From Pholiota molesta (lineage: Eukaryota > Basidiomycota > Agaricomycetes > Agaricales > Strophariaceae), in NCBI GenBank assembly GCA_014925825.1, contig JACGCK010000009.1, positions 124,001 through 188,000 on the forward strand: a DNA stretch of 64,000 nucleotides. The letters are read 5' to 3'. This document shows, one piece after another, positions 23,772 to 35,459 of this stretch; the first letter of the stretch is position 1; each line of letters begins with the position of its first letter. Under the pieces are notes generated by a model. It made no database searches, had not been told where the DNA came from, and saw nothing but the letters and a program-made list of their open reading frames with translations. Both the position numbers and the translations under genes were made by a program.

Positions 23772-26700
23772 TACCAAAATCCGTCGTCCGCATCACCCCC
23801 CTTCTTCTTCTTGCCTTTAGTCTGCGATAATGCTTGTCGCTCATACATTTCCGCAATCTACGCGATATTACTTCAGAGTAAGTTCCTTGCATAAGTGAGG
23901 AAGAATTAACCTGCTCCGGTCCAGTCGCGTCATCTGCGGACTTGTCGTCGCGTATCCGGATGAACCGCGGGAACCGCAAAGAGATTCCTCTATCTTCAAT
24001 CTACGGCGGGACGGATCAGCACATGTAAGCAATCGACGATTAATATAAAAAACATACCAAACCCTGGGCTGCTGTATATATAGGACTCAAGCTTAAATCG
24101 GCAGTCAGGACTTCCCATACAACCTTTGGCTCAAACCAAATATCAGGTTTTGCGCCTCCAATTTTAATATCACCTCGGGGTTTCTCCAATTCCAACGGTT
24201 TGAGCTCTTCGTAATGGGTTTGCAAGATTTCATCGCTGAAGCCTGTTCCGATCTTGCAGATGGTCTGGAATTCTTCGGAGTCGCTGTCGTAACAGGCCAA
24301 CAGGAATGCACCGTACACGTTTGTTCGCTTGCCTTTCCCATAGTAGCCACCTACAACTACCAAATCGAGTGAATCGCCGACGCCAGCAAGATAATCTTTC
24401 TTGAGCTACAACACGGATCAACATGAGCTTTCACCTTGGAAAACAACGAAACTCATACCTTGAGCCAGTTCACACTTCTACGGCTTGGTTCATAATAACT
24501 AGCGTTTGATTCCAGCATTTTGACCATAAGACCTTCACATCCGTCCTTCACACTTTCTTCAAGGAAATTCTGAATTTCGTCAGTCGTCTCGCCATCAGAC
24601 GATTTCGCGAACTCGAATTCTCCAGGGACGACCGTAAAATGCTCCCGCAACAGAGTACGTCGCTCATGTAATGAGTGTTGTAATAGAGGCTGCAAGTAAT
24701 GATAAATAATAATAATCGATATTCGAAACATAGAAGCTTGCCTCGCCGTTGAGATATAACAGATCGAATGCAAAAAGGCAGACCCGTACTTGGATATCTT
24801 CAACTTTAACGTCTTTGCGTTTGCGTCGGCTAAGTTCTTGGAATGGCATGAGCTTTCCTGTTGTGCGATCGATAGCGACAGCTTCCGCATCCAGTACGAA
24901 TGATTTGGTCGATTCCTTGATGCACTAGAAAACGAGGTGAGAAAATACACCGTGGATGGTCGTTTCAAGGAGGTATTCACTTTGGGGAGCTGTTCGACTA
25001 AGTCGGGGTATTTTTTGCTCATATCTTCAGAATTCCTACTAAAGACACAAACGGTACCATCTTCCAATTTGTGAACCTGAATAAATTTCGACGTAAGAAT
25101 GATAGCATTTTAAAGTCAATTTCAAACGTGCACTGACCTGTGCTCGTTCTCCATCATATTTGTATTCGCAAGTAAACCGCTTGTTCTCGAATCTATCTAG
25201 AACTTCACCAATAGCTTTGGTGGGTTTGGCCAGCATGGGCTTGAGCGGTACACCAGGCGTAAGTTTGCATTTTTCACGCAAACCGTCGATGCCAACTTCT
25301 AGGAGAGCAGGTATAACTTCGTCGTACGTTGGCAGTTCACTTTCATGATAGAGCGTTAGATTCAAGTATAATCAAAATGATAACATCACATGCACCTATA
25401 GACTGATTTGATGACGTTGGCCCCTTCTTCAAGTCGGGTAGCGAGCTGATCAGTAGTCCATTTCTTTCCAGCTAGAGGTCTGATAAGAAGACGCGTCCCT
25501 GCATAAAAGTACTTCCACTTACATCGTTCACGTTCTGCTAATACGGCAGCATGGGCCAACGACACAAGCACCGAACGTTCCGCATTTCCGATGCGTAGTT
25601 TTCCTTCCAAACTTCGAACAATATATTTGGCTTCGAAGTCCTGACAAGCTGCCAGGAGCTTTGTTATGATGGAGACTTTCTTAGCTTGAGACTGTCGAGG
25701 GTGTCAGCGGCTATCCGGTTGTTTCGATCAGAAGGATGTAACACTACCGAATGGCCCGAAGCTAATGCGATGTCGCGCAAATGCGAGAAAACGAAGGGGA
25801 CGGTTAAACGCTTTGGTTTGAAAAGAGTCTTTTGGCTGTTTTTGGAATTCTAAAAATGAGATAATTATCAAAAGAGACTGAGAGATTCAAGTTTCGAAAG
25901 CCTACCATTGCGACAAGCCCCAAGTCACCTTCTTTCTTCAGATCAGCTTTAATAAGAGACAGACTACGGCCTGTTGATTCTCCAATAGCCTTGATTAACA
26001 AACTTTCGCCAATTCCGAGCTCGACACCAACGTAATCCGGACTCAGCTAATATTTATAGTAAGTCGCGTGCGCTGGCCACACAATATGATACGCACTCTG
26101 TTTATGCAAAGGTATATTGACTGAAGGAGGGATTTGGGATCATTTTTGGTACTTCGTTGAATGACTAGCAAGAGGAATGAGGTGAGAATGGCGGTCTTTT
26201 CCAAACGCTTGGTTGTTGCTTCAATGAGTGAGAACGTTTTGGTCAATGCTGCATAAGGAACGCTGTGTGATGACGTGAGGGCTTCGTTAGCTGGGGGTTG
26301 AAAACAACTCTTACGGTTCGCCCACTTTCCAGCCGCCTTCGATATCAACATCCTTCTTGAAGGATAATGCAAATTGAGCACTAAGATATAAGCAATCAGC
26401 AGCGCTCTTCCGAGTAACGTTAAGTGGTATACCTTTTTGTCGTGGCCGCCTTGTCAGAGGTCAACACATCTATCTCTTCATCTGTTTCTTCTGCTTCAAT
26501 TTCCTCTTCTCCCTCACCAGAGGATGCTTCCTCTTCTTCATCAACAATCATAGTCTTCGTGGCCGCTGTTTTAGACACAGCCTTTTCTTTGCCTTTAGCT
26601 TTCGGTGAACGAGAAGAAGAGCTTGCAGAATTGGATAAGGAGACAAGCTTTCCTGAGTTAAGTCTTGATTGATCACTTGCAATAGTCTGCTTCACTAGAA

Positions 26701-27233
26701 TACACTTTAGTGACGTGTTTAGACATAGAGTTCGTTCGACCCCACGAACCTGGTGTTTCTTTCGAATCCGATTCGTCGTCTGATTCAATGATTCTGCGTT
26801 TCTTCAATTTCGGAGAGCCTAAGGCATGTCAATCGTGTCACAACAAACGTATAGGGAAAGAAACATACTGGAAACTTCTGCCACACTCTCTTTTCGCTTC
26901 GAGCTTTCCGCTTTGACTGCAGAAGTTTCGGCAGTGACTGAAGAGGAGGACTCTATGTCAGGTTCCACCTTGTCTACGAGAACATCAACTTCCATCGCGT
27001 CTGGTTCAGGTTTCGACGCGACTTTGGGCTCTTTCTTCTTGCCCCACATTTCCTGCAGACTGGCTTGCTGTGGAGGTGCAGCTTTCGTTGATTTCGGCAT
27101 TGCAAAGAATTTTCCTATGCGTAGATGAGAAGGGCGCGACGGAATTAAATGGTAAGAACGGACCTAAGGTTTGTTGTCGACCCATGCTTCTGCACGATGC
27201 TCGTGTCAGTAACGAAACGCGAAATGCAAACAT
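23772..27233 (-). CDS. LIG1: DNA ligase I (ATP-dependent), probable dual nuclear/mitochondrial form
   Basis: This ligase seals nicks in lagging-strand replication and excision repair. The adenylation lysine sits in [11 protein letters not shown] (lysine codon at 25159-25161). Other family landmarks are the DNA-binding helices ([22 protein letters not shown]), [43 protein letters not shown], the OB-fold and the basic C-terminus. The nuclear form would start at 27100 ([23 protein letters not shown]), which carries a degenerate PCNA-binding box. A 49-base intron (27163-27115) joins an upstream exon, starting at 27233, in frame. Its first 20 residues are rich in Arg and hydroxyl residues with no acid, a good mitochondrial presequence. 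Yeast Cdc9 makes both forms from alternative starts; the same is inferred here. Not every exon junction was checked. Confidence 0.93.
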
Positions 27234-27862
27234 ACGTAAACAGCCGCGTCGCGTCGAGATTATATTTGATATTTTAAATTAATATTGCATCCATGTCTTG
27301 GCGACGTCCAGAGGAGCGCCTAGGAGCGCGCTTGTGATATTCAACCGATTAAACATTCAAATTGACGACTTCATCACAGATCATGTACACATATATCATC
27401 ACGTTAAGCAGGTTTCAAACTTTTATTTTAAAAGATCGATCCAGACGAGTTTAATACTGTATATAGTCTTGTACGAGTTCGTGCACCAGAGCAACTAAAA
27501 ACGAAACGTGTGGACTTGGAAGAATGAGAGATTATATCTCTCAAAGCCCAATCAGCGCCCACACCTGCTGTGTATATTGGTATATTCACAAAAAAATTGT
27601 CTAGATGGATATGTCGAATGTAATGTTGACTTGAAGGCTGCGCTGAGCGCTGAGGCCTTGAGGGTTGAATGGCAATCGGTGTTCGTTCAAGCTTGTGGGA
27701 CTGCGAGTCTCTGCGAGTCTGGTCGAGTGCCGTCGGTAAATGCCGAATTGGCTATACAGTTTCTCAAAGGTGGCTTCCGGCATCTATTACAAACAAGCAA
27801 CAACAAATTGCCAAAAGTTGCTGAGGGCTCCCCGCCGCGTTCAAGACCTCAAGATCAACACC
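27234..27862. promoter_or_regulatory. Divergent promoter region, LIG1 / RPS11, with MCB-like repeats
   Basis: 629 bases between divergent starts. At 27245-27256, eleven bases upstream of the first LIG1 ATG, the minus strand carries two tandem ACGCG cores (GACGCGACGCG). These resemble the MluI cell-cycle box ACGCGT that drives G1/S genes such as DNA ligase in other fungi. A perfect 10-base tandem duplication (CTGCGAGTCT twice) lies at 27701-27720. Open frames in this region look non-coding. Confidence 0.5.
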
Positions 27863-28621
27863 ATGGCTGACGCTCAAGTGAGTTCCACGCCGCTAGTTCA
27901 TAGTCTATATGTATCTTATCCCCCTGGATGAAAACTAGATCGAGAAGGCGTTCCAAAAGCAAGACATCTTCCACAACGCGAAAGCCCGTGGTCTGTCCCA
28001 CTATCATGGATGAAATTTGGATGACGATCTGACTTTGAGGATGCAGGTGGAAAGAAGGTCACAACCAAGGAGAAGCGGTGGTACAAGGATGTGGGTTTAG
28101 GCTTCAAGACGCCTGCTGAGGCCATCAACGGCACTTACATTGGTGCGCACTCTGGCGCTTCTCGCATTTGCTTGTTTACTGAACTTTGGATGAACTTGAA
28201 CAGACAAGAAGTGCCCCTTCACTGGTGATATCTCTATCCGTGGCCGTATCCTCACCGGCCGCGTTGTCTCAACGAAAATGAACCGCACCATCATCATTCG
28301 CCGGGACTATCTGCACTATATCCCCAAATACCGTACGTATAGAGGACTTGACGGAGATACCCTTAACTACGTTACTTATTTTCTCTGCGCACAGACCGTT
28401 ACGAAAAACGCACAAGAACTTGGCTGCACACTCGTCGCCCGCCTTCCGTGTTGAAGTCGGTGATATTGTGACTGTTGGTAAGTTGGACCGTGCTGGACGT
28501 GCTAATGGTGTGACTGATGGGGCTGGCAGGACAATGCCGACCGCTATCGAAGACTGTGCGCTTCAACGTGCTGAGGGTGGCGAAGAACAGGGCGGCGGCC
28601 AAGTCGTTTGGCAAGTTCTAG
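27863..28621 (+). CDS. RPS11: 40S ribosomal protein S11 (uS17)
   Basis: This is a structural protein of the small cytosolic ribosomal subunit. Six exons: 27863-27877, 27939-27990, 28047-28142, 28204-28332, 28395-28477, 28530-28621. The sequence is highly conserved: [58 protein letters not shown], then [24 protein letters not shown] and [15 protein letters not shown]. Exon 5 has a frame break at about 28410 between EKR and HKNLAAH. One extra C (CGCACAAG to CGCCACAAG) restores the universally conserved sequence and makes the coding length 468 (155 residues). Because the gene is essential, the break is almost certainly an assembly error. A very short first exon is typical of ribosomal protein genes. 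Confidence 0.95.
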
Positions 28622-28834
28622 TGTACTGCTATAGGAATATTATGTTTTTGCATGCAGTATGATATGATATGATTTTGATGAGTGATGCAAACAAGGGCCA
28701 ACAAGGGAAGGCGGGCGGCGGAGGACGGTGTTGGGACTGAACTCCTCCTCCATTTCTCCACGCTGGCTCCTACCCTGCTCTCCGTATTCACCTCGAGACT
28801 GGGCAAGCCTCGTCCCCAGTCGCCCCAGCCTCCA

Positions 28835-30475
28835 ATGGGCCAGCAGCCCTCCAAGAAGTCCAGGAAGGGCACAAAGGACAAGGACGCCCCAGACACCCCT
28901 AACGACCCCGCCGAGCCCCATGACCCCCAACCACAGAGCTCCCTCTCGCGTCAGACGGGCTCATCCTACTCCGATGCCGGCACATCCTCCAACGGCACCC
29001 CCGCCATTCATGTATCTGATCCCGCAGGCGCACCCGTGTCCGCCTCCACGACCAACACGCACCCATGGCTCGCCCTACCCGGCGAAGGGTGCCATGCCGC
29101 CCATCGAGCAGACTCCGCAGCTTTCTGGTTCCGCCCCATCTTCGCCCCTTCCTTCGCCCAAGCCCGCCACAGTGCCCCTCGATATCCCCGTCACCCAAAC
29201 CATACTCTCCAATGCAACTCCCTTAAGCCCCAGTTCTATGGCCAGCAATGGTATGAGCGCCACTGGCGAATCGGTAGGAACCGCCGCCGCCAAGGAGAGG
29301 CTCAAGCAATTCGACGTCGACGACATGATTCAGCGGCTCCTCGATGTTGGTTATACCGGCAAAGTCAGCAAGTCATTGTGTCTCAAGAACACAGAAATTA
29401 CGGCAATATGTCTTGCTGCGCGAGATGTCTTTCTCAGTCAACCAACTCTTGTAGAGTTGTCACCACCGGTTAAAATCGTTGGCGATGTGCATGGACAGTA
29501 TTCGGATCTCATTCGTCTCTTTGAGATGTGCGGCTTCCCCCCGGCCGCCAACTATCTTTTCTTGGGCGACTACGTAGATCGCGGGAAGCAAAGTCTCGAG
29601 ACCATTCTCCTCCTTCTCTGCTACAAGATCAAATATCCCGAAAACTTCTTTCTCTTGAGAGGTAATCACGAGTGTGCGAACGTCACGCGAGGTATGTGTC
29701 CCACTCATGTTATATGACGTGTCCTGATTCCTGTCCAGTATATGGATTCTATGACGAATGCAAGCGACGATGTAACATCAAAACATGGAAGACGTTTATT
29801 GACGTGTTTAATTGCCTGCCTATTGCTGCTATTGTTGCCTCAAAGATATTCTGTGTCCACGGCGGTCTTTCGCCGTCATTACACTCTATGGACGATATCA
29901 AGCGCATACAACGACCCACAGATGTTCCAGACTTTGGCCTTCTCAACGACCTTCTATGGTCAGATCCATCCGACACTGCGTTAGATTGGGAAGACAACGA
30001 AAGAGGAGTTAGCTATTGTTTTGGCAAGGCTATCATCAACGAGTTCTTGGTTCGCTACGACATGGATCTAATATGTCGTGCACATATGGTCGTTGAGGAT
30101 GGGTATGAATTTTGGAATGACCGAACTCTCGTAACCGTCTTCAGTGCTCCGAATTATTGCGGAGGTAGGGATCTCTCGTATGTCAGATGCTATCTTTCAA
30201 TTGACAATTCTATGTTCTGCGTTAGAATTTGACAACTACGGCGCATGTATGAGGTACGTTGCTAATACCTTTAAACTTGCATTCATCAGGATTGACATGA
30301 CAACTAATTAATTACCTTCTAGCGTGTCTGAGGATTTGTTATGTGCATTTGAGCTACTCAAACCCCTGGATGGCGCCGCCCTTAGGAAGGAAATGACGAA
30401 AGCAAAGCGGAAAAGGTATGTATTTTGCTCTATCATATTGACCGCAAGCCAATCCTGAACTCTAGTTCAGCGTAA
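28835..30475 (+). CDS. PPZ1: Serine/threonine protein phosphatase, PPZ type (PP1-like)
   Basis: This is a PP1-like phosphatase with a long N-terminal extension, the plan of fungal Ppz1/2, which act in monovalent-cation homeostasis and are inhibited by Hal3-like proteins. The start [12 protein letters not shown] has Gly2, an N-myristoylation signal typical of Ppz. The extension is Ser/Pro/Thr-rich, and the catalytic domain carries [67 protein letters not shown] and FELLKP. Introns fall after the ANVTR, NYCG and ACM motifs. The frame changes inside the extension around 29062-29064 (CACCCATGG), and removing one C joins the two halves. The catalytic domain itself is intact. The PPZ assignment rests on the extension and the myristoylation site. 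Confidence 0.9.
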
Positions 30476-31325
30476 TGTCTACTGCCACTTGAAAATCCAT
30501 CCGAGAGATGGACGCTGGTGGGTCGCGTACCCACACTTTCATCTTAGATGCGGGCCTGTATTTTTGATGATTCGCTGGATAATCGCTCTTTCGATTTTCT
30601 TCCTTCACATAATATTTTGCTCTCCGGAGGCTACGCAGTGTGCATGGCTCGGCGATATCCCTCTGAATGCGCATTTATGCGACTGGCTCAAAATAATCCT
30701 ATTAAGCCAGGAATCTTCTACCTAGCAGACAGACAACCCACCTTCCCTCCGCATTCATTCTATGTTTCCACTCCCCCTTTCTTCTTCTTTTTTTTTTTTT
30801 TTTTTGCACAACCCATATTCCCCTTAGTATCCAGTCCAGCCAGCAAAACAGCACGGACCTGTATTCCTATAGTTTCTGTCTTTCTCTGCACTTTTTATTT
30901 GGTACATCATCTGTAGTACTGTCTTTTCGGTTTATTTCTGTCTCTGTCGTCTCCTTCGTGTCTTTGTGATGTTATCTAATGATCTCTTTGTCTGCTTGCT
31001 GCCTACCCCTCGTTTCTCTATTTTGCCGTATTCACATACATACTCATGTCGATCCCCAATCACAAAATTATTCGAATTGGCATCTAATAGGAGCACGTCT
31101 GTCATTGTCCGGATAGTATCCCACATATTGCTTTATAATATCAGTTCATGTTCACCTGGGAATTTGGCGCAAACATGAATGATGTATATGGCCTACCGTC
31201 TGGCCATATCACTGATATGCAACTTGAATGGAAGGTGGTATGTTATCTTTCATGAATCGTAATAACTTTCTATTGTTATCGCATTGTTCTAAGATCGCCA
31301 CTGACAATAGCGAGCGAGATAGTAA
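30476..31325. other. Intergenic, convergent 3' ends
   Basis: 850 bases between convergent PPZ and DMT transporter genes. It contains an 18-base poly-T run at 30788-30805 and pyrimidine-rich sequence, but no recognisable gene or RNA. Confidence 0.55.
30788..30805 (+). repeat. Poly-T tract
   Basis: Eighteen consecutive T bases in the intergenic region. Its true length may be unreliable given the other homopolymer problems in this window. Confidence 0.9.
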
Positions 31326-32885
31326 TTATACTTTCTTAGAGAACATGTCATATGCCAGGACACTAAAGGCAAGCACGATCACACTCGATCCCGTAAGACT
31401 CCAAATAGTTAACACTCCTACCCCTCCTCCAATGATAACCTAGTGTCGCTCCATTAGCAAGTAAAAATATATGAATTCTATTGATAACTTACATCCGATA
31501 TGAGAACGAGAACGATCGTTAATAGATTGCCCACAGATACGATGATTGGGCCCCATATGCCCAACAGAACCTAAATATGGCTAATTAGCCCACTGAAAAT
31601 GATTCGCATGCAAAATCTAGAAGCATACCATGAAGCCTGCATTGAAAACTACTCCGGTCAAAGCAATCCCAGATATTGCAAGGAATGTCGTGAAATTTGA
31701 GGGAAGCCTGAACGGCTCGGCTCCTGACCAATGCAAGAAAGGAATAGGGAGCCATAAGACCACCAGTGTCGATAACCCGAGCATTGATGTTAGGAGATTG
31801 GGATATAATCCAAACGGAGGAGGATACACCATTTCGGAGTCCATTGGGTATGTGCCGTTGGCGGAAGAACGCAGACCTTCTTCCTCTTCTTCTCCGGAAA
31901 TTTGCTCATAGAGAAGCTCGGCTGCTTCTGGATCGGAAGGCAAAGCGGCGTATATCTTGTAAAGAACCTGATAGAGACCGTATCCGAAAGATGCCACCAG
32001 GGTAAGGAGATTGCCGAGCAAAGGCGCTGTGGGCTTGAGGCTGATGCCTGTGCTGGAAACGCCCTCGTCGCCTGGTTTGTTGTTCGTTGGCGAGGTGCTG
32101 CTGCCATAGACGACGGCGGATGTGCCGAGAGTGGCCAGCATTACGGCTAAGAGCCGTCTGGCTTCCCATTTAAGCTTAAAGAGCTTTACAGTGATGAGAT
32201 ACGCGAAGAAGGCGTTGGTGTTCCAAATGGCTTAAACGTAAGTTTGATTCGTTTAGTAAAGGATCGTCGGCGGGTTGAGCATAATTTTAAAAAATTACTC
32301 ACCTGTTACATCGCTAACACTAAATATATGCATCGTGAGCGCATAGTACGCGCATCTACCAAGAAACACTTACGACGCTAGTGAGATAGCCAAGAACCAT
32401 AACAGACCTGGACACGTTATTCCGAAAGTTAATCCGAGAATCAAGCGAATGAATTTGGCTAGGGGGAATGGAAAATGTGTGGAGGACTTGACTGCTGGGT
32501 CGAAATGGGCCGCAATGGTATAGTGGAGGCCCTTGAATAGAGATACAGCGGTGTAGTTGGTCGTTGCCAAGAGATACAGTAGATGCAATGGGAGGATTAT
32601 CGAGAAGGACGAATGTACGAATAGCTATCCACAAAGTGTTCGTGAATGTTTCAATAGGTAGAACACGCGACTCACAAGAGGAAAAATGGTTGTCTATATC
32701 CTAAATTAGTTTGGACATACTGAAGAGCCATCGATAAGGTGTTGCGTTGAACGGAGATAAACATGGAGACTCACCTGGGTAAGTTGGCTCTCTACGACGA
32801 ATGCAAGAAGGGAGGCAATGAATAGGACAACTGCCATTCGGCCGCCTACGTGGGGGACGAGAGCTGCAGCGTTTCGGGTTTGCAT
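31326..32885 (-). CDS. Drug/metabolite-transporter (DMT) superfamily membrane protein
   Basis: Seven exons: 32885-32775, 32719-32676, 32624-32374, 32319-32303 (17 bases), 32230-31629, 31570-31493, 31439-31326. About ten hydrophobic helices fit the EamA/nucleotide-sugar-transporter-like fold, including GRMAVVLFIASLLAFVVES, LAKFIRLILGLTFGI, PGLLWFLAISLASVSDVTAI, WNTNAFFAYLITVKLF, LLTLVASFGYGLYQVLYK, LTGVVFNAGFMVLLGIWGPI and IIGGGVGVLTIWSL. An acidic loop (GEEEEEGL) sits between helices. The frame breaks at 32620-32621; one extra base in the TT of exon 3 gives LYFVHSSFSIILPLHLLYL and a total of 1218 bases (405 residues). The substrate and organelle cannot be told. Confidence 0.82.
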
Positions 32886-33060
32886 TGGTGTAATGGCATG
32901 CGTCTATATAGCGAGAGAAGGTATAATAGGGTGTTATTTGAAGAACGTGCGATGCGGACTGCATTGAGGAGGTCATCTGCAGCGCTGCGTCTGTTATACA
33001 TCACGTGCACACACCGACACCCGTCGCGCCAGTCAGTTTTGTTCCCCATTCCCGTCCATT
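32886..33060. promoter_or_regulatory. Bidirectional promoter interval, DMT transporter / mitochondrial bL36
   Basis: 175 bases separate the divergent start codons. A CACGTGCAC motif lies near 33002. Function is inferred from position only. Confidence 0.4.
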
Positions 33061-33361
33061 ATGCTGCGCGCGCTCCTCAACTCCAGTCGACCCTTGGTCG
33101 CGCGCCTCCGCTTAGCCGCAGTGCCCCACCCCCACCACCACCATGTCGCACCCACGCTGTCCCAAACACCGATGCTGGCGAGGGGAATGAAGGTCCGGTC
33201 GTCCGTCAAAGTGATGTGCGATGGATGCAACGTCGTGAGGAGGAAAGGAAGGGTCTATGTCGTGTGCTCGAAGAACCCCAAACACAAGCAGGTATGCAGG
33301 TTGTTTTTGTGGCCCTGACTAACGTCTGACTTGCATCTTTGCGTCGTAGCGTCAAGGATAA
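33061..33361 (+). CDS. RTC6: Mitochondrial large-subunit ribosomal protein bL36 (Rtc6-like)
   Basis: Two exons (33061-33291 and a 12-base last exon 33350-33361) encode an intact 80-residue protein. The first 40 residues are a mitochondrial presequence ([18 protein letters not shown]). The mature part is bacterial-type L36: [20 protein letters not shown], then [19 protein letters not shown] with the CxxC...C...H zinc-binding pattern. The protein sits near the GTPase-associated centre of the mitoribosome. Omitting the tiny last exon would lose the conserved RQG end. Confidence 0.95.
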
Positions 33362-33456
33362 ATTCCTGCAGCAGCTACAATACTACGGACAACCATCTTC
33401 GATATTCCACTCCATTCATCCCTTCCTTATACATAATATGTACACCAAGCCAACTT

Positions 33457-34145
33457 CTACACCCCGCGCACCCACATCTGGAATTCATATCTTACGCCCT
33501 TCTCCTCCAGCTCGCCCTCTGGAACATCAAAACCCACCCACTCCTGCAAATCCTTATGCGTCGATCTGCTCCATATACTCTCCCCATCCGCTCTCTGCTC
33601 TGCGAGAAAGTCCGGCATGAACACGTCGCATTCCGCGAATTCTGGAGTAAGGATGCGAGTAAGCAGGACACGGTCGACGTATGGCTCTGTTGAGGACATC
33701 GATAGTTTGAGGGCTTCGGCGTATAATGTTGCCCCTCCAATGATAAATCCGCGATGTGCACTCTGAGCCTCTAACGCCCCCAACGCAGACTTGAGATCAT
33801 GAGTAAGAAGGACGGACGGTGCGGATGTGCCTCTGCAATTTTTAGAGCAACATTAAATGTTTGAATCAGTACGAGTATTTCGAAACATGGCGGGTTCACG
33901 AACAAATCGTAACTCGTGTTCCTGCTAATCACGATGTTCTTTCTCCGCGGGAGTGGTCTAAATTTTGTAGGTATGCTCTCCCAGGTGTTCCGACCCATTA
34001 TGACTGCATTTTGGCGCCCATCTGGGGCGTTGGTGGTGGCTTGTGCAAAGTATTTGAGTTCTTTAGAGAGTTTCCAGGGCAGACCTGCGTTAACACCGAT
34101 GCCATTGGCTTTGGTTGCCGCGACAATGATGGTAAGACGAGACAT
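33457..34145 (-). CDS. DFR1: Dihydrofolate reductase
   Basis: DHFR reduces dihydrofolate to tetrahydrofolate with NADPH for thymidylate, purine and methionine synthesis. The N-terminus MSRLTIIVAATKANGIG, the substrate site GLPWKLSKELKYF, the NADPH site MGRNTWESIP plus KFRPLPRRKNIVISR, and HRGFIIGGATLYAEAL are all present. Two exons (34145-33887 and 33830-33457) add to 633 bases, 210 residues. The intron junction is unusual: the only choice that keeps frame uses a weak donor (GTTTCG) and the acceptor GCAGAG. The 3' end lies 95 bases from the convergent bL36 gene. Confidence 0.92.
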
Positions 34146-34379
34146 GAGAGGATATTGGCAGCAATCAGCGACGCGCCTGTAATTTATATACTTACTGATT
34201 GCGGAGATCACGCAGGTATATAGATTCAAAAAAGAAAATTATATTTCATTCACAAAAAATGGGCGCAATATTTGACGACGATGTGAGAGACAGGTAACAC
34301 TTGAAGATGATGCAACAAAACAATCAAAGCATGCAGAAATGCGAGGTATCAGACTTAAAGAATAAGCAATCAGTTCTGC

Positions 34380-35147
34380 TTAATTCCACTTCTTCCATTC
34401 TGCGCCTGCAGGAGGCTTCACTTCGACTTTGGCCTTTTTGACCTCGTCCCAGTTCGTGCTTAGGGTCGTGCCGCCGCTTTCCTGATAGCTCTTCATCATA
34501 GCACGCTTGGTGTCTTCATCGGCGTCGCCAAAGATCTTTTGGAAGAACGAGTTGAGGGTGCTGTCGCCGCCGACGTTGGGATCCTCTTCGGTTGTCTTCT
34601 CCTTCTCGGAGCTCAGGATGGTCGTTGTCAGCGCATCCCAGTTCTTTTGGGGCTTCCGGACACCCGTCGAGGTTGAGGGCGCTGGTGCTGCCACTGTCGG
34701 TGCGGTCAAAGCTGTAGAGTTGGGAATATAAGTTGTGCCACCGAAAAGAAGAAACGGAAGGGAAACGTACGATCGGGGCTATCGCCTACCAATCGCCCCA
34801 TCTGCCTTGTGCGCGCTTAACGAGCCTCACCTCGACCTTAACTTTGCCGACGGTGTAGTCGCTCGCTCTGGATCAATTTGACCTTTGAGAGGTTCGAGGA
34901 CGAGGGACTTTTCGCCGTGGGTATAGGTAAACTGGCCCGGGATTGGATTAAGGATTCGAAGGAGTAAACGTGACAGCATCATACCTTCCTAGGCTCAAAT
35001 TTGATAGAAACCTGCTCTGGATCGGCGCCGCGGTCGAAGATGGAGAGAGTGACTTTCTCGTCTGTTTCGTAGTATTCGTGTCTGGGCGGGGTGGGTTAGT
35101 GAAACAACACGATCAAAGGACAGTATGGCATACCTGAGAGTGGCCAT
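34380..35147 (-). CDS. SGT1: SGT1-type CS + SGS co-chaperone (no TPR domain)
   Basis: Sgt1 works with Hsp90 and Skp1 in SCF ubiquitin ligase and kinetochore assembly. Four exons (35147-35134, 35081-34985, 34931-34771, 34711-34380). The CS domain is clear (HEYYETDEKVTLSIFDRGAD, FTYTHGEKSLVLEPLKGQI, YTVGKVKVEVRLVK), followed by the SGS domain (KNWDALT, DSTLNSFFQKIFGDADEDTK, RAMMKSYQESGGTTLSTNWD, EWKKW). The N-terminal TPR domain of plant and yeast Sgt1 is absent. Two frame breaks in exon 3 (near 34862 and 34796-34799) each need one base, in CC and GGGG runs. The total then is 606 bases, 201 residues. Divergent from the GST-like gene. Confidence 0.9.
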
Positions 35148-35459
35148 TGGGTTATGCACGCGCAGTGAGTGGAAAAGTGTTGGGTTCAAGTATCAAAGGG
35201 GTGTATATTGTTTAGATAAATGTTCCAGTACATTCGATACTGTAATTAGGAGTATAGGGTCACGTGGATCATACAGATCGCACAAGAATCAGGGGATGGT
35301 CAGTGGATAGAGGGTGGAATCAACGTGGAATGCAACCCACAGCGAGGAGAGTGTTCGCGGTCGATATCGAAATCAGCCAGCAGCCAAAGCTATGCAAATA
35401 GCAAAGAGTGCGCTCCAGGCAGAGTGATGTCATCTGATTCCAACCCACTTCCTACAATA
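35148..35459. promoter_or_regulatory. Bidirectional promoter interval, SGT1 / GST-like gene
   Basis: 312 bases between divergent start codons. The interval is mixed in composition with no motif that I would name. Confidence 0.4.

Noticed and set aside
28682..29473. Alternative frame reading through the 5' part of the phosphatase with a different C-terminus
   Set aside because: Beyond about 29063 it loses all similarity, while the other frame continues into the phosphatase domain; the frame change is best explained by one extra C.
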